Shown here in pieces: positions 16,751 through 25,522 of a stretch of 64,000 bases of DNA. Position 1 is the first letter of the stretch. Each line of letters opens with the position of its first letter. Location of the stretch: the NCBI RefSeq assembly GCF_017948265.1, contig NZ_CP072852.1:186001-250000 (forward strand). The letters run 5' to 3'. The translations under genes and the position numbers were made by a program. The notes under the pieces were generated by a model. That model saw only the letters and a list, made by a program, of their open reading frames with translations, was not told where the DNA came from and did no database searches. The DNA is from Rhodoferax sp. PAMC 29310. GTDB taxonomy: Bacteria > Pseudomonadota > Gammaproteobacteria > Burkholderiales > Burkholderiaceae_C.

Positions 16751-17458
16751 GTGAACAAGATTTACCCAAGCGCCGCCGCTGCGCTGGACGGCATTGTCAA
16801 AGACGGCCAACTGATGGCCGTTGGCGGCTTTGGCCTGTGCGGCATTCCCGAAGCCCTGATTGACGCTTTGCGCGACACGGGTGTCAAAGACCTCACCGTT
16901 GTCTCCAACAATGCGGGCGTGGACGGTTTTGGTTTGGGCAAGTTGCTGGAAACGCGTCAAATCAAGAAGATGATCTCCAGCTACGTGGGCGAGAACAAAG
17001 AGTTCGAGCGTCAGTACCTGGCCGGCGAATTGCAGCTGGAATTCACCCCACAAGGCACGCTGGCTGAAAAGCTTCGGGCTGGCGGTGCTGGCATTCCCGC
17101 TTTTTACACCCGAACCGGGGTGGGCACGCTGGTGGCCGAGGGCAAGGAGGCGCGTGAGTTTGACGGTCACACCTACATCATGGAACATGCGCTGTTGCCT
17201 GCAGTTTCCCTGGTCAAGGCTTGGAAAGCGGACAAAAGTGGCAACTTGCTGTTCCGCCGCACGGCCCGCAACTTCAATCCCGCTGTGGCGATGGCAGGCA
17301 AGATCACCGTGGTAGAGGTCGAGGAGATTGTTGAAACCGGCACCTTTGACCCCGATTCCGTGCATTTACCCGGTATTTATGTGCACCGCATTGTGCTGAA
17401 TGCGACCCCGGAAAAACGCATCGAAAAACGCACCCTCACCGAGAAAGCAGGAGTTTGA
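16751..17458 (+). CDS. scoA: 3-oxoacid CoA-transferase, subunit A
   Basis: The alpha subunit of a succinyl-CoA:3-ketoacid (or acetoacetate) CoA-transferase, which moves CoA to acetoacetate or 3-oxoadipate. It is 235 residues from a GTG start with AGGAG 10 bases upstream. Family markers: [19 protein letters not shown] (CoA-binding GGFGLCGIP loop), [18 protein letters not shown] and [20 protein letters not shown]. It pairs with subunit B 2 bases downstream. Which 3-oxoacid is used (ketone body or beta-ketoadipate) is undecided; the PcaC-like gene 2 kb away allows the latter. Confidence 0.95.
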   Translation: MNKIYPSAAAALDGIVKDGQLMAVGGFGLCGIPEALIDALRDTGVKDLTVVSNNAGVDGFGLGKLLETRQIKKMISSYVGENKEFERQYLAGELQLEFTPQGTLAEKLRAGGAGIPAFYTRTGVGTLVAEGKEAREFDGHTYIMEHALLPAVSLVKAWKADKSGNLLFRRTARNFNPAVAMAGKITVVEVEEIVETGTFDPDSVHLPGIYVHRIVLNATPEKRIEKRTLTEKAGV

Positions 17459-17460
17459 TC

Positions 17461-18099
17461 ATGGCTTGGACACACGACCAAATGGCCACCATTGCGGCCA
17501 AAGAATTGCAAGACGGTTTTTACGTCAACCTCGGCATTGGCTTGCCCACGCTGGTAGCCAATTTTGTGAATCCTGACATTGAAGTCTGGCTGCAAAGCGA
17601 GAACGGCATGCTTGGCATTGGCCCTTTTCCCACCGAAGACGAGGTGGACGCCGATTTGATCAATGCGGGTAAACAAACCGTAACCACATTACCGGGGTCC
17701 AGCATTTTCGGCAGCCACGACAGCTTTGCCATGATTCGCGGCGGCAAGATCAATTTGAGCATTCTGGGCGCCATGCAGGTGAGCGAGAAGGGGGATCTGG
17801 CCAACTGGATGATCCCGGGCAAGATGGTAAAGGGAATGGGCGGCGCAATGGATCTGGTTGCCGGCGTCAAAAGCGTCGTTGTACTGATGGAGCATGTGGC
17901 CAAGAAAAAGGACGGCACCATTGACCTGAAAATTCTGCCCAGTTGCACTCTGCCATTGACGGGCGTGGGCGTGGTGGACCGCATCATCACTGACTTGGCG
18001 GTGCTGGATGTGACCCCCCACGGCTTGAAAGTGGTGGAAATCGCGCCGGATGTGACGCGTGAAGAGTTGCAAGCAAAAACAGGTGTGCCGTTGCATTAA
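17461..18099 (+). CDS. scoB: 3-oxoacid CoA-transferase, subunit B
   Basis: The beta subunit, 212 residues from ATG 17461 with AGGAG 7 bases upstream; a TTG two codons earlier is possible but less likely. It carries the catalytic glutamate in [17 protein letters not shown] and [20 protein letters not shown], both hallmarks of this subunit. The alternative names AtoA or PcaJ cover the same fold. It is followed by a strong terminator, so scoAB forms a two-gene operon. Confidence 0.95.
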   Translation: MAWTHDQMATIAAKELQDGFYVNLGIGLPTLVANFVNPDIEVWLQSENGMLGIGPFPTEDEVDADLINAGKQTVTTLPGSSIFGSHDSFAMIRGGKINLSILGAMQVSEKGDLANWMIPGKMVKGMGGAMDLVAGVKSVVVLMEHVAKKKDGTIDLKILPSCTLPLTGVGVVDRIITDLAVLDVTPHGLKVVEIAPDVTREELQAKTGVPLH

Positions 18100-18126
18100 A
18101 CAACAGACGCCACTGAACGGCCAAAG

Positions 18127-18148
18127 GCCCGCCTCGGCGGGCTTTTTT
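18127..18148 (+). terminator. Rho-independent terminator after scoAB
   Basis: GCCCGCC (18127-18133) pairs with GGCGGGC (18136-18142), followed by TTTTTT. It lies 28 bases beyond the scoB stop. Confidence 0.92.
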
Positions 18149-18333
18149 GCGTTTGTAGCGGTACAAAGCCTGCTTGTGCCGCTTCTGAACGTGCCTGCAG
18201 GTTTACTTTTGCCACCTTTGGGTTGGTGGTTTTTCAGTTGCAGCCTGACTCAGGTGGCTACGGGTTTACCCCTGTTTGTCACAAGCTTGTCACTGCCAAT
18301 TCATAAAATAATTGCTATTTGAATTAGAAAAAT

Positions 18334-20230
18334 ATGAATCAACTTTCGTTGGAAAACCCGGTCGAATCGCGGCATTTGATACCCTCATCGCGGTTTCTAA
18401 CTCAGCTGGGCTCGGAATGTGCGCCGTCTGTTTTGACCATGATGCGTTCTGGTGTCTTGCAACGAGGGTTGGGCACATTGGGGCGCCTTATGCATGGCCA
18501 CGGGCTCTACCCTGTTTTTCAGCCCATTGTGGCGCTGTCGGATGGTGCTGTTTATGCCCATGAGTCACTGATCCGTGGACCTCAGGGAACGACACTTCAT
18601 TCTCCCGATGCGCTTTTGGCGGCGGCGGCCAGAGAAAAACTTAACTTTGAGTTTGAAAGCCAGTGCGTGTCGGTAGCGTTGGCGCGCTGGGGTGCTTTGC
18701 AGGAGCCCGGGCGGCTGTTTGTGAATATTAGTGCAGAAGTGCTGGTGCAGGTCATGACGCAATGGGGGTGGAGTGTCTGCTGCACATGATTCAGCGCTTT
18801 GGTGTGTTGCCTAGGTTGCTGGTGCTTGAAATTACCGAGCACGAACGGGTGAGTGACATGGATTGCCTGGCTGACGTCGTCAGCCAAATTCGGACTACTG
18901 GCGTTTCTTTGGCGCTGGATGATTTTGGTGACGGGCGTTCCAGCCTTCGCCTTTGGTCACAACTCAAACCTGAGTTTGTGAAAATCGACAAGTACTTCAC
19001 CAAAGACATCAGCCGCCACGCCGATAAATTGAAAACCATTCAAGCGCTGCAGCAGATTGCGGCAATTTTTGACACGGCCCTGGTGGCCGAGGGCATCGAA
19101 ACAGAGGATGACCTGCGCGTGCTGAGGGACCTAGGAATTGCCTACGGGCAGTGCTACTTTCTGGGTCGCCCCGCGATCGCTCCGGTGGCTGAAATAGCCA
19201 CCGCCGCTCAGACCACAATCAGCGACCGCCGCGTTTCCATTTACCCGGAGCTGCGGCGCAGCGCAACGTCGGGCCAACTCAAACAAATCTCTGCGGTAGC
19301 CGCCCCGGCCGTGGAGTCGAACACCACCAACGATGCATTGGCAGCGATATTTTTGGGCCAGCCCGACCTTCACGCAGTGGCCGTGGTGGATCAAAGTCGC
19401 CCGGTTGGCATCATCAACAGAGCGCGTTTTTTGAACGAGTACACCAAGCTCTATTACCGCGAGGTGTGTGGCGCAAAGTCCTGTGCGGTGCATATCAATG
19501 CCGCCCCTCGACTGATTGAGAGAAACCACAATGTCGATGAATTAATTGGCATTTTGACCTCCACCGACCAGCGTTATTTGGCCGACGGGTTTATCGTCAC
19601 AGAAAATGGCCGTTACGCGGGACTGGGCACGGGAGATCAATTGGTTCGCTCTGTCATGGAGACGCGGATTGAGGCTGCACGCCATGCCAACCCCTTGACG
19701 TTTTTGCCCGGCAACATTCCAATTAGTCAGCACATTGATCGGCTGTTGACCGCGAATACATCGTTTGTGGCGTGCTATGCCGACTTGAACAATTTCAAGC
19801 CCTTTAACGATCAGTATGGTTATTGGCGAGGCGACGAAATGATCCGCCTCGTGGCCCGCCTGACGCAGGCGCACTGTGACCCTTTGAGGGACTTTGTCGG
19901 CCATGTGGGTGGAGATGATTTCATCATCCTCTACCAAAGCGCCGATTGGGAGTTACAGTGCCAGCGCATCGTCGATGAGTTTGCCTTGGCGGCGGTGGAT
20001 CTGTTTATTTTTCGGCCCGCGAGGTGGGTGGCATTGCCGGCGAGGACCGCCACGGTGTGCAGCGGTTTTTCCCGTTGACGACGATTTCCATTGGAGCGGT
20101 GAAAGTGACTCCTAGCTTGTTTGGCAACGCAGAGCAAGTTGCCTCCGAGGCCGCCCGCGCGAAACACGACGCAAAAACGCGGGGGCAGGGTCTGCTGGTA
20201 CGCGACCCTTCAGCGGTTAGCGTTGCGTAA
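18334..20230 (+). pseudogene. EAL-CBS-GGDEF c-di-GMP protein, broken by two frameshifts
   Basis: Three frames join into one protein: 18334 to about 18770 (EAL start, AHESLIRGPQG, LFVNISAEVLVQ), then to about 20030 (rest of EAL with ALDDFGDGRSSL and LVAEGIETEDD; two CBS-like repeats; GGDEF with FVGHVGGDDFIIL), then to 20230 (GGIAGEDRHGVQRFFPLTTI). Each junction needs one extra base. Adding one G to GGGGG near 18770 and one base near GGTGGG at about 20034 gives 632 residues in frame. Both gaps are at homopolymer-like runs, so they may be assembly errors rather than real mutations. If real, no complete enzyme is made. The restored C-terminus overlaps the convergent ppx stop by 14 bases. Confidence 0.85.
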
Positions 20231-21725
20231 CTGTCAATGCCCAGGGCGTACGTTGCCACGCCACTGCTTCTTCTCTCAGCAGATAAGCCGACTGAGGAAA
20301 TGATTCGGCCCATGAGGCTGGGTAAGTGAGGTTGAAGCGCCTCGGGGCAGTTCGGTCGATGGATAGGCTCAAACCGGTGATGTCCGGGTCACGTCGGGCG
20401 TGGCAGACGGCGACGCCCAGACGTAAGGCCAGCAACTGGTGCATCAGGCCTTCATCCTCGAAGTCAAGCGCGAGCTTTTTCAGTTTGCCTTTTTGCCCCA
20501 AGACCAACATGCTGAGCCCCTGAAGTTCAGAAATTGAAAACCCCATTGCATCGGCGTGGCTCAAGATGTAGGCGCCGTGCTTCTGGTGATCGCTGTGAGA
20601 GACATGGCTGCCGATTTCATGGAGCAGGGCGGCCCAGCCCAGTGTTTGCCTTGGGATTTCGGCAAATACGGAGCCTGGAGAAGGGGCTTCTTCCAACAAA
20701 AACCCCAGGAAATGGTCCGCGGCCTTGGCAACTCGCTCTCCATGGGCGCGGTCGGTGCCAAATTTGGATGCCAGACGCTGAATGGATTGGGCTCTGACAT
20801 CGGTCTGGCCCTTTTCACCGCCGTTCAAGTCATACAAAAGGCCATGGCGCAAGCCTCCCGTGGCATGTTCCAACTGGTCGATCTGCAACAAGTCGAAGAG
20901 CGCCCGAACAATGCTCAGGCCGCCACCGATGATCGGGCGCCGGTCGTCTTTCATGCCGGGAAGTCGCAGCCGGTCAGCGCTTTGGGCGGTAAGCAGTTTG
21001 CCAAGCAGCCAATCCAGGCCGTCCCGGGAGATGGAGCCAGCAGGCCAACCCGATGCCACCAGCACGTCGCCCACGGCATTCACCGTGCCCGCAGACCCGT
21101 AGGCCACGTCCCAGGTGTCGCGTCGGTAGACGTTTAGCGCCTCGTCCAGCACCGCCTTGGCCGCGATCTCAGCCATTTGAAAGGAGTGCGGCGTGAATTG
21201 CTGATCCGGGAAATAACGTGTCGACCATGCAATGCTGCCTACGCGATAGGATTCCATGACCTTGGGTGAGTGACCTTGTCCCAGAATCAGTTCCGTGGAA
21301 CGTCCTCCAATGTCGATTACCAAGCGTCGCTCGTCACTTTGAGGCAGGGCTTCGGCGACACCCAGGTAAATCAGGCGGGCCTCTTCACGGCCCGAAATAA
21401 TGTTGATGGGAAAACCAAGCGCTTCGTTGGCACGTCCCAGGAATTCGTCCCGATTTCGGGCTTCGCGCAGAGTCTGAGTGGCAACTGCACGCACCTGGCC
21501 TACGCCAAATCCCGACAGGCGCTCGCCAAATCGAGCCAGACAATCCCAACCGCGCCGCATGGCCTCCGGCGTGAGGTTGCGGTCCTCATCTAGGCCACCG
21601 CCTTGGCGAACGGTTTCCTTCAAATACTCGGTACGGTAAAACTGCCCGTGGTCAACGCGGCCGATTTCAAGCCGGAAGCTGTTTGATCCCAAGTCAACTG
21701 CCGCCAGGCGGGTTCCATTCGTCAT
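20217..21725 (-). CDS. ppx: Exopolyphosphatase / Ppx-GppA phosphatase
   Basis: Removes terminal phosphate from polyphosphate (or pppGpp to ppGpp for GppA types). 502 residues from the ATG at 21725 (MTNGTRLAAVDLGSNSFRLE); an upstream start at 21806 would overlap poorly conserved sequence. Actin/Hsp70-like phosphate loops are AAVDLGSNSFRLEIG, VIDIGGRSTELILG and YGSAGTVNAVGDVL. The C-terminal HD-like part holds WAALLHEIGSHVSHSDHQKH. The second loop has GGRST where many relatives have GGGST. It is transcribed towards the frameshifted GGDEF gene. With ppk2 and pst nearby it belongs to the phosphate island. Confidence 0.92.
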   Translation of the reverse strand: MTNGTRLAAVDLGSNSFRLEIGRVDHGQFYRTEYLKETVRQGGGLDEDRNLTPEAMRRGWDCLARFGERLSGFGVGQVRAVATQTLREARNRDEFLGRANEALGFPINIISGREEARLIYLGVAEALPQSDERRLVIDIGGRSTELILGQGHSPKVMESYRVGSIAWSTRYFPDQQFTPHSFQMAEIAAKAVLDEALNVYRRDTWDVAYGSAGTVNAVGDVLVASGWPAGSISRDGLDWLLGKLLTAQSADRLRLPGMKDDRRPIIGGGLSIVRALFDLLQIDQLEHATGGLRHGLLYDLNGGEKGQTDVRAQSIQRLASKFGTDRAHGERVAKAADHFLGFLLEEAPSPGSVFAEIPRQTLGWAALLHEIGSHVSHSDHQKHGAYILSHADAMGFSISELQGLSMLVLGQKGKLKKLALDFEDEGLMHQLLALRLGVAVCHARRDPDITGLSLSIDRTAPRRFNLTYPASWAESFPQSAYLLREEAVAWQRTPWALTVTQR

Positions 21726-21798
21726 ATTTTTGTATGTACCTGTATTGCAACGCTCAGCATAGCATTGGTCGCGCGGGGTAACCGAGGGCTTGCGGCCA

Positions 21799-22944
21799 TC
21801 ATCCAATCAGCCGACCATCCGGCGTGATCATGCTTTGCGTGACGTAGTTGCTGGTGCGTCGCTTGTCCTGAAAACTCACATGAAAGCCCCCTAGGTCAAT
21901 GCTGGCGCGCTTGCGAAAGGCGGCGAGGGCGGTTTGGCGTGTAGGCAAGCCCTCAGTGCGGTTGAGTATCTGAGCGGTGTATTGCGCTGAAATATAGCCA
22001 GCCAAACTTTGAGGGGTGGGCGGTTCGTCAAAAAGCCGAATGAGTGCTTCCCGATAGGACTTGACGATGGCCATCGGTGAATTGACCATGGGGACAACCT
22101 GGGTGGCCATGACGGGCGTGCGCCTAGTGGCGCCCATTTGCATCATGGTCTGGAGATTCACATTGGCAAGGGCCACCACATAGTGGCGCCGCGCTTGCTG
22201 GTCAGCACCTCCCAGAAACTGAACCAGCTCAGGGGTTCCCCCTACAAATAGCAAGATCCGCGGCGTGCTTGCGGGCAGCCCTTGTCCCATGGAGGCCAGA
22301 TCGCGGGTTAGTTTGACGGGTTTGATGGTGATGTTCAACGCGGTAGCTGCTTGCTCAACGTCGCGCTGGTTTTGTTCATGCTCGTGTTTGGTCGCATAGA
22401 CGACCCCGATTTCAGGGACGCCCATCACGGCCAATGACTTCATCGCTTGTGAAATTTGGTCCTGACGAAACGCAAAAATCGGAAAAGTGATGTCGTCCAA
22501 GACGATATCTGAACTTTGCAGCCAAGGTGCCACGTGGGCTATTTCCAGCTTTTCTTTTTGCATCAAAGCGACCAACCGGACGGCCGCTCGGTCACTCGCG
22601 GTGCCGCAAAGCGCAACGCACTGGGGGGTGTTTTGGATGGACTCAACGGCCGATTGCATGCTGGCAGCGGTGCTGTCGACATCCAGCGTCAAGTGCTGCA
22701 CCGGGCGGCCCTTGATTCCACCCTTGATGTTGACTTCCCGCCAGGCGGTACGAGAGCCAATCAAAAAGTCGCGGGAAACGTCGAGTTGATCGGCGCTGTT
22801 GTCCACAATTTGGGCCACGATCAATGGGTCTGACGGATTGCCTCCCTTTTTAGTTTGTGCCCAAAGGGGGGCGACGGCGCCAGCGGCCAGGCCAATGGCA
22901 CTGCGCAGAACGGTGCGGCGGCTTTCGTTGTCTGAAAAGATCAT
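21799..22944 (-). CDS. Tat-type periplasmic binding protein (branched-chain amino acid ABC family)
   Basis: A 381-residue type I periplasmic binding protein (Leu/Ile/Val or urea/amide receptor family). The N-terminus ESRRTVLRSAIGLAAGAVAP has a twin-arginine motif (SRRTVL) and an A-Q cleavage region, so Tat export is likely. The mature part follows the two-lobe pattern (PLIVAQIVDNSADQLDVSRD, VNIKGGIKGRPVQHLTLDVD). No permease or ATPase is adjacent, so it could be a sensory receptor or serve a distant transporter. Neighbours are ppx (73 bases downstream) and the broken ppk2 upstream; the link with polyphosphate is positional only. No clear Shine-Dalgarno is seen. Confidence 0.8.
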   Translation of the reverse strand: MIFSDNESRRTVLRSAIGLAAGAVAPLWAQTKKGGNPSDPLIVAQIVDNSADQLDVSRDFLIGSRTAWREVNIKGGIKGRPVQHLTLDVDSTAASMQSAVESIQNTPQCVALCGTASDRAAVRLVALMQKEKLEIAHVAPWLQSSDIVLDDITFPIFAFRQDQISQAMKSLAVMGVPEIGVVYATKHEHEQNQRDVEQAATALNITIKPVKLTRDLASMGQGLPASTPRILLFVGGTPELVQFLGGADQQARRHYVVALANVNLQTMMQMGATRRTPVMATQVVPMVNSPMAIVKSYREALIRLFDEPPTPQSLAGYISAQYTAQILNRTEGLPTRQTALAAFRKRASIDLGGFHVSFQDKRRTSNYVTQSMITPDGRLIG

Positions 22945-22974
22945 AGGTGTCGTAATTTGTTGTTTTTAGTTGGT

Positions 22975-23049
22975 GCAGGCAAGGATTCGACCTGTATGAC
23001 GGCAAAGGGTAGTGCCGTTTTCGGCAGGGTCGTCCAACTCCTCGCCTGC
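22975..23049 (-). other. Compact nested-hairpin element between ppk2 and the binding-protein gene
   Basis: Three nested pairings: an outer 11-bp stem (22975-22985 with 23039-23049, one G-U), a 5-bp stem CGACC/GGTCG (22988-22992 with 23028-23032), and an inner TGCCG-4 nt-CGGCA hairpin (23013-23026). It starts about 12 bases after the ppk2 stop and ends about 30 bases before the binding-protein ATG on the minus strand. There is no U-run, so it is not a simple terminator. It could be a structured leader, processing site or small RNA; function unknown. Confidence 0.45.
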
Positions 23050-23060
23050 GAAAGAGACGG

Positions 23061-23176
23061 TCAATAGACAGTGGGCACCAAAAGTTCCTCAGCAACGGCC
23101 TGACGCACATAGTTGTCATGGCGTTCGCGTGTGGGGAGGACTATGGTCGGGTGCTCGGTTTCGCCGTAGGGTATCT
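23061..23176 (-). pseudogene. ppk2: 3' fragment of polyphosphate kinase 2
   Basis: The last part of ppk2, cut off from the rest by the IS element. In the original frame it reads QIPYGETEHPTIVLP and then RERHDNYVRQAVAEELLVP, the usual PPK2 C-terminus. It ends with TGA at 23061-23063. Joining it to the 5' fragment and counting the target site once gives 975 bases in frame, 324 residues. Confidence 0.9.
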
Positions 23177-23184
23177 GGCCAAGC
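23177..23184. repeat. Target site duplication, left copy
   Basis: GGCCAAGC directly before the left end of the IS. The same 8 bases follow the right end at 24517-24524. Confidence 0.93.
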
Positions 23185-24516
23185 GAGGGTGTCCCGAATT
23201 TTGTGTAAACGGCGGTTAAGTTAGACGCGCGGCATGCGCTCGTCAAACTGAATGGTAAAGCGGTTCAGAGCAGCCTTCCAATCCCGAATCGGCATCGTCC
23301 ATTTCTGGCTGATGTTGTTCAGTGCCAGATAGAACAGCTTGAACACTGCGTCCTCAGTTGGGAACGAGCCGCGGGTCTTGGTTATTTTGCGCAGGCTCAT
23401 GTTCACGGACTCAATGGCGTTGGTCGTGTAAATCACTTTTCGGATGTCTGGCGGGTATTCAAAGAACGGTATCAAGCGTGTCCAGTTGCGCCGCCAGGAG
23501 CGCCCAATCGGAGCGAAGGAATCGTCCCATTTGACCTCGAATGCCGTGAGTTGTCGCTCAGCTTCGGATTCAGTGGGCGCAGCGTAAATCAGCCGCAAAT
23601 CCGCGGCGACTTCCTTGCGCTGTTTCCACCCCACGAAGTTCAGGCTGTGACGCACCATGTGAACAATGCAAAGCTGCACCGTCGCCTTGGGGAAGACTGC
23701 CTCAATGGCGTCAGGGAAACCTTTGAGCCCATCTACGCAGGCGATAAAGATGTCAGCCACGCCCCGGTTCTTCAGTTCAGTCACCACCTGCAGCCAGAAC
23801 TTGGCCCCTTCGGTTTGGGCCATCCACAGGCCCAGTACCTCTTTGAGGCCGTCCAGGTTGACGCCAATGGCCAAGTACAGGGCCTTGACCCGCACAGTAC
23901 CGTTGTCGCGCACCTTGACGTGAATGCAGTCCATGTAGACGATGGGGTACAGCGCCTCCAAGGGGCGCGACTGCCAGGCTTTGACCTCGTCCATGACGGC
24001 GTCGGTCACGGATGAAATCAGGGTAGGAGACACTTCGGCGCCGTACATCTCCTGCAGATGGCCTTGAATCTCGCGTACCGTCATGCCTCGGGCATACAGC
24101 GACAGTATCTTGTCGTCAAAGCCGCTCCAGCGGGTCTGGTGTTTGCCAATCAGTTGGGGCTCGAAGGTGCCGGCGCGGTCACGGGGGATTTCTATGGGTA
24201 GCTGGCCAAAATCGCCTTTGAGCGTTTTCTTGCTGCACCCGTTGCGGGTGTTGCCCGCTTCATTGGCAACCAACTGGTTCTTGCCGTGACCCAGGTGGCC
24301 GGTCAATTCGGCTTGCAAAGCTCGCTCGACCAAGGCTTTGGTGAGCTGCGTCAAGAGGCCATTCTGGCCAATCAGGTCTTCGGGCTTTTTGTAGTCGGCC
24401 AACAGGGCGTCAATCAGCTCGGCGGGTAAGGGTTTCATCTCTACGGTCATCTCGGCTCCATGCAAGACAGCAGTTTCCTGCCAAATAACCGTTTACACAA
24501 AACTTCTTACACCCTC
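23185..24516 (-). mobile_element. IS256-family insertion sequence
   Basis: A complete 1332-bp element. The terminal inverted repeats are about 28 bp, 23 identical: each starts GAGGGTGT and ends TTTTGTGTAAACGG (23185-23212 and the complement of 24489-24516). An 8-bp target duplication flanks it. It carries one intact transposase gene. Size, repeat ends and duplication length all fit IS256. It interrupts ppk2. Confidence 0.95.
23221..24450 (-). CDS. IS256-family transposase
   Basis: A mutator-type DDE transposase of about 409 residues from the ATG at 24450 (MTVEMKPLPAELIDALLADY); a start 5 codons earlier at 24465 is also possible. It looks intact. The N-terminal DNA-binding part includes LVERALQAELTGHLGHGKNQ. 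Probable catalytic residues are D in PIVYMDCIHVKV, D in FIACVDGLKGFPDA and E in TTNAIESVNMSLRK, with the typical QLCIVHMVRHSL between. With matched ends it is probably mobile. Its presence of both ends with a clean target duplication suggests a fairly recent insertion. Confidence 0.95.
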   Translation of the reverse strand: MTVEMKPLPAELIDALLADYKKPEDLIGQNGLLTQLTKALVERALQAELTGHLGHGKNQLVANEAGNTRNGCSKKTLKGDFGQLPIEIPRDRAGTFEPQLIGKHQTRWSGFDDKILSLYARGMTVREIQGHLQEMYGAEVSPTLISSVTDAVMDEVKAWQSRPLEALYPIVYMDCIHVKVRDNGTVRVKALYLAIGVNLDGLKEVLGLWMAQTEGAKFWLQVVTELKNRGVADIFIACVDGLKGFPDAIEAVFPKATVQLCIVHMVRHSLNFVGWKQRKEVAADLRLIYAAPTESEAERQLTAFEVKWDDSFAPIGRSWRRNWTRLIPFFEYPPDIRKVIYTTNAIESVNMSLRKITKTRGSFPTEDAVFKLFYLALNNISQKWTMPIRDWKAALNRFTIQFDERMPRV

Positions 24517-24524
24517 GGCCAAGC
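24517..24524. repeat. Target site duplication, right copy
   Basis: GGCCAAGC directly after the right end of the IS, identical to 23177-23184. Confidence 0.93.
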
Positions 24525-25375
24525 AGATGATGAATGCAGTTCAGGCGGGCCTTTTTCTTGTCCACGGCCTGGACCACCCACCAAGGTGCTTCCGGAATGT
24601 GGGTGCGTTCCAGCATCACTTCCTTGGCTTTGGTGTAGTCCTCCCAGCGGCGCCCGGACTCCAGGTTCATTGGGCTGAGTTTCCATTGCTTCAGTGGGTC
24701 GTGAATGCGGCCCATAAATCGCAGGTGCTGCTCCTCGTCCGAGATGGAAAACCAGTACTTGATCAACTGGATGTCTGAGCGAACCAGCATTTTTTCAAAT
24801 TCAGGGACCGATCTGAAAAACTCGTCGTACTGATCGTCAGTGCAAAAGCCCATGACCCGCTCTACGCCAGCGCGCTTGTACCAACTGCGGTCAAACAACA
24901 CAATTTCGCCCGCGCCAGGCAAGTGCGCCACGTAGCGCTGGAAATACCATTGACTTTGCTCCCGGGTGTTGGGTGCGGGAAGGGCGGCCACGCGGCAAAC
25001 TCGGGGGTTGAGCCGCTGGTTAATGCGCTTGATCACGCCACCTTTGCCCGCCGCGTCCCGGCCCTCAAAGAGAACGACTACCTTGTGGCCTGTTTTGACC
25101 ACCCAGTCTTGCAGCTTGACCAATTCAGCTTGCATGCGAAACAGTTCCCGAAAGTACTGCTGACGAATGACCCGGTACTCACTGGAGTGCAGTTCTACTG
25201 GACTGAGCGTTATCTCGTCCATGTTTCGATCCTCAAACTCCAGTTCAAGCTCTTCCTCGTAGGCGTCGGACAGGTCCTGCGCCAACCTCTCGCCATATGC
25301 TTCATCATGAATTGAGCTCAATTTGGACTCCCTTAAGTTGGGCTCAGGAAAAGGCTCAGAGTAGACCGTGCTCAT
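24517..25375 (-). pseudogene. ppk2: 5' fragment of polyphosphate kinase 2
   Basis: PPK2 transfers phosphate between polyphosphate and nucleoside (di)phosphates. The first 286 residues remain, with the Walker A loop in FEGRDAAGKGGVIKRI and the LFDRSWYKRAGVERVMGF segment. Reading on into the IS adds about 35 foreign residues before a stop at 24410, so a 321-residue fusion could be made without the native C-terminus. In the RSWY motif the next residue is Lys where relatives I know have Asn (WYNR). It faces pstS across a region with a Pho box. Activity of the truncated form is unlikely but not excluded. Confidence 0.93.
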
Positions 25376-25440
25376 GTCAATTTCATGACGGTTCGACCAA
25401 AGGCTCGTGCAGGCGAAGGCAATGTGTCAACGGCGGCTTT

Positions 25441-25474
25441 GTGTCACAGTAGTGTCATATCAGCGTCTTATAGT
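25441..25474 (+). promoter_or_regulatory. Pho box and -10 of the pstS promoter
   Basis: GTGTCAC (25441-25447) and GTGTCAT (25452-25458) are two 7-bp repeats 11 bases apart, the PhoB half-site pattern. TATAGT (25469-25474) follows 10 bases later as a -10, with the Pho box in place of a -35. A third TGTCA lies upstream at 25425-25429. PhoB is encoded 4.6 kb downstream. Confidence 0.8.
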
Positions 25475-25522
25475 GAATACCGCTACCGAAATTACCTTCT
25501 CCTCAACTTAAAAGGTCTCTCG

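Noticed and set aside
22975..23049. Integron attC site
   Set aside because: The nested hairpin resembles attC in outline, but there is no GTTRRRY/RYYYAAC pair at its ends and no integrase or cassette array nearby.
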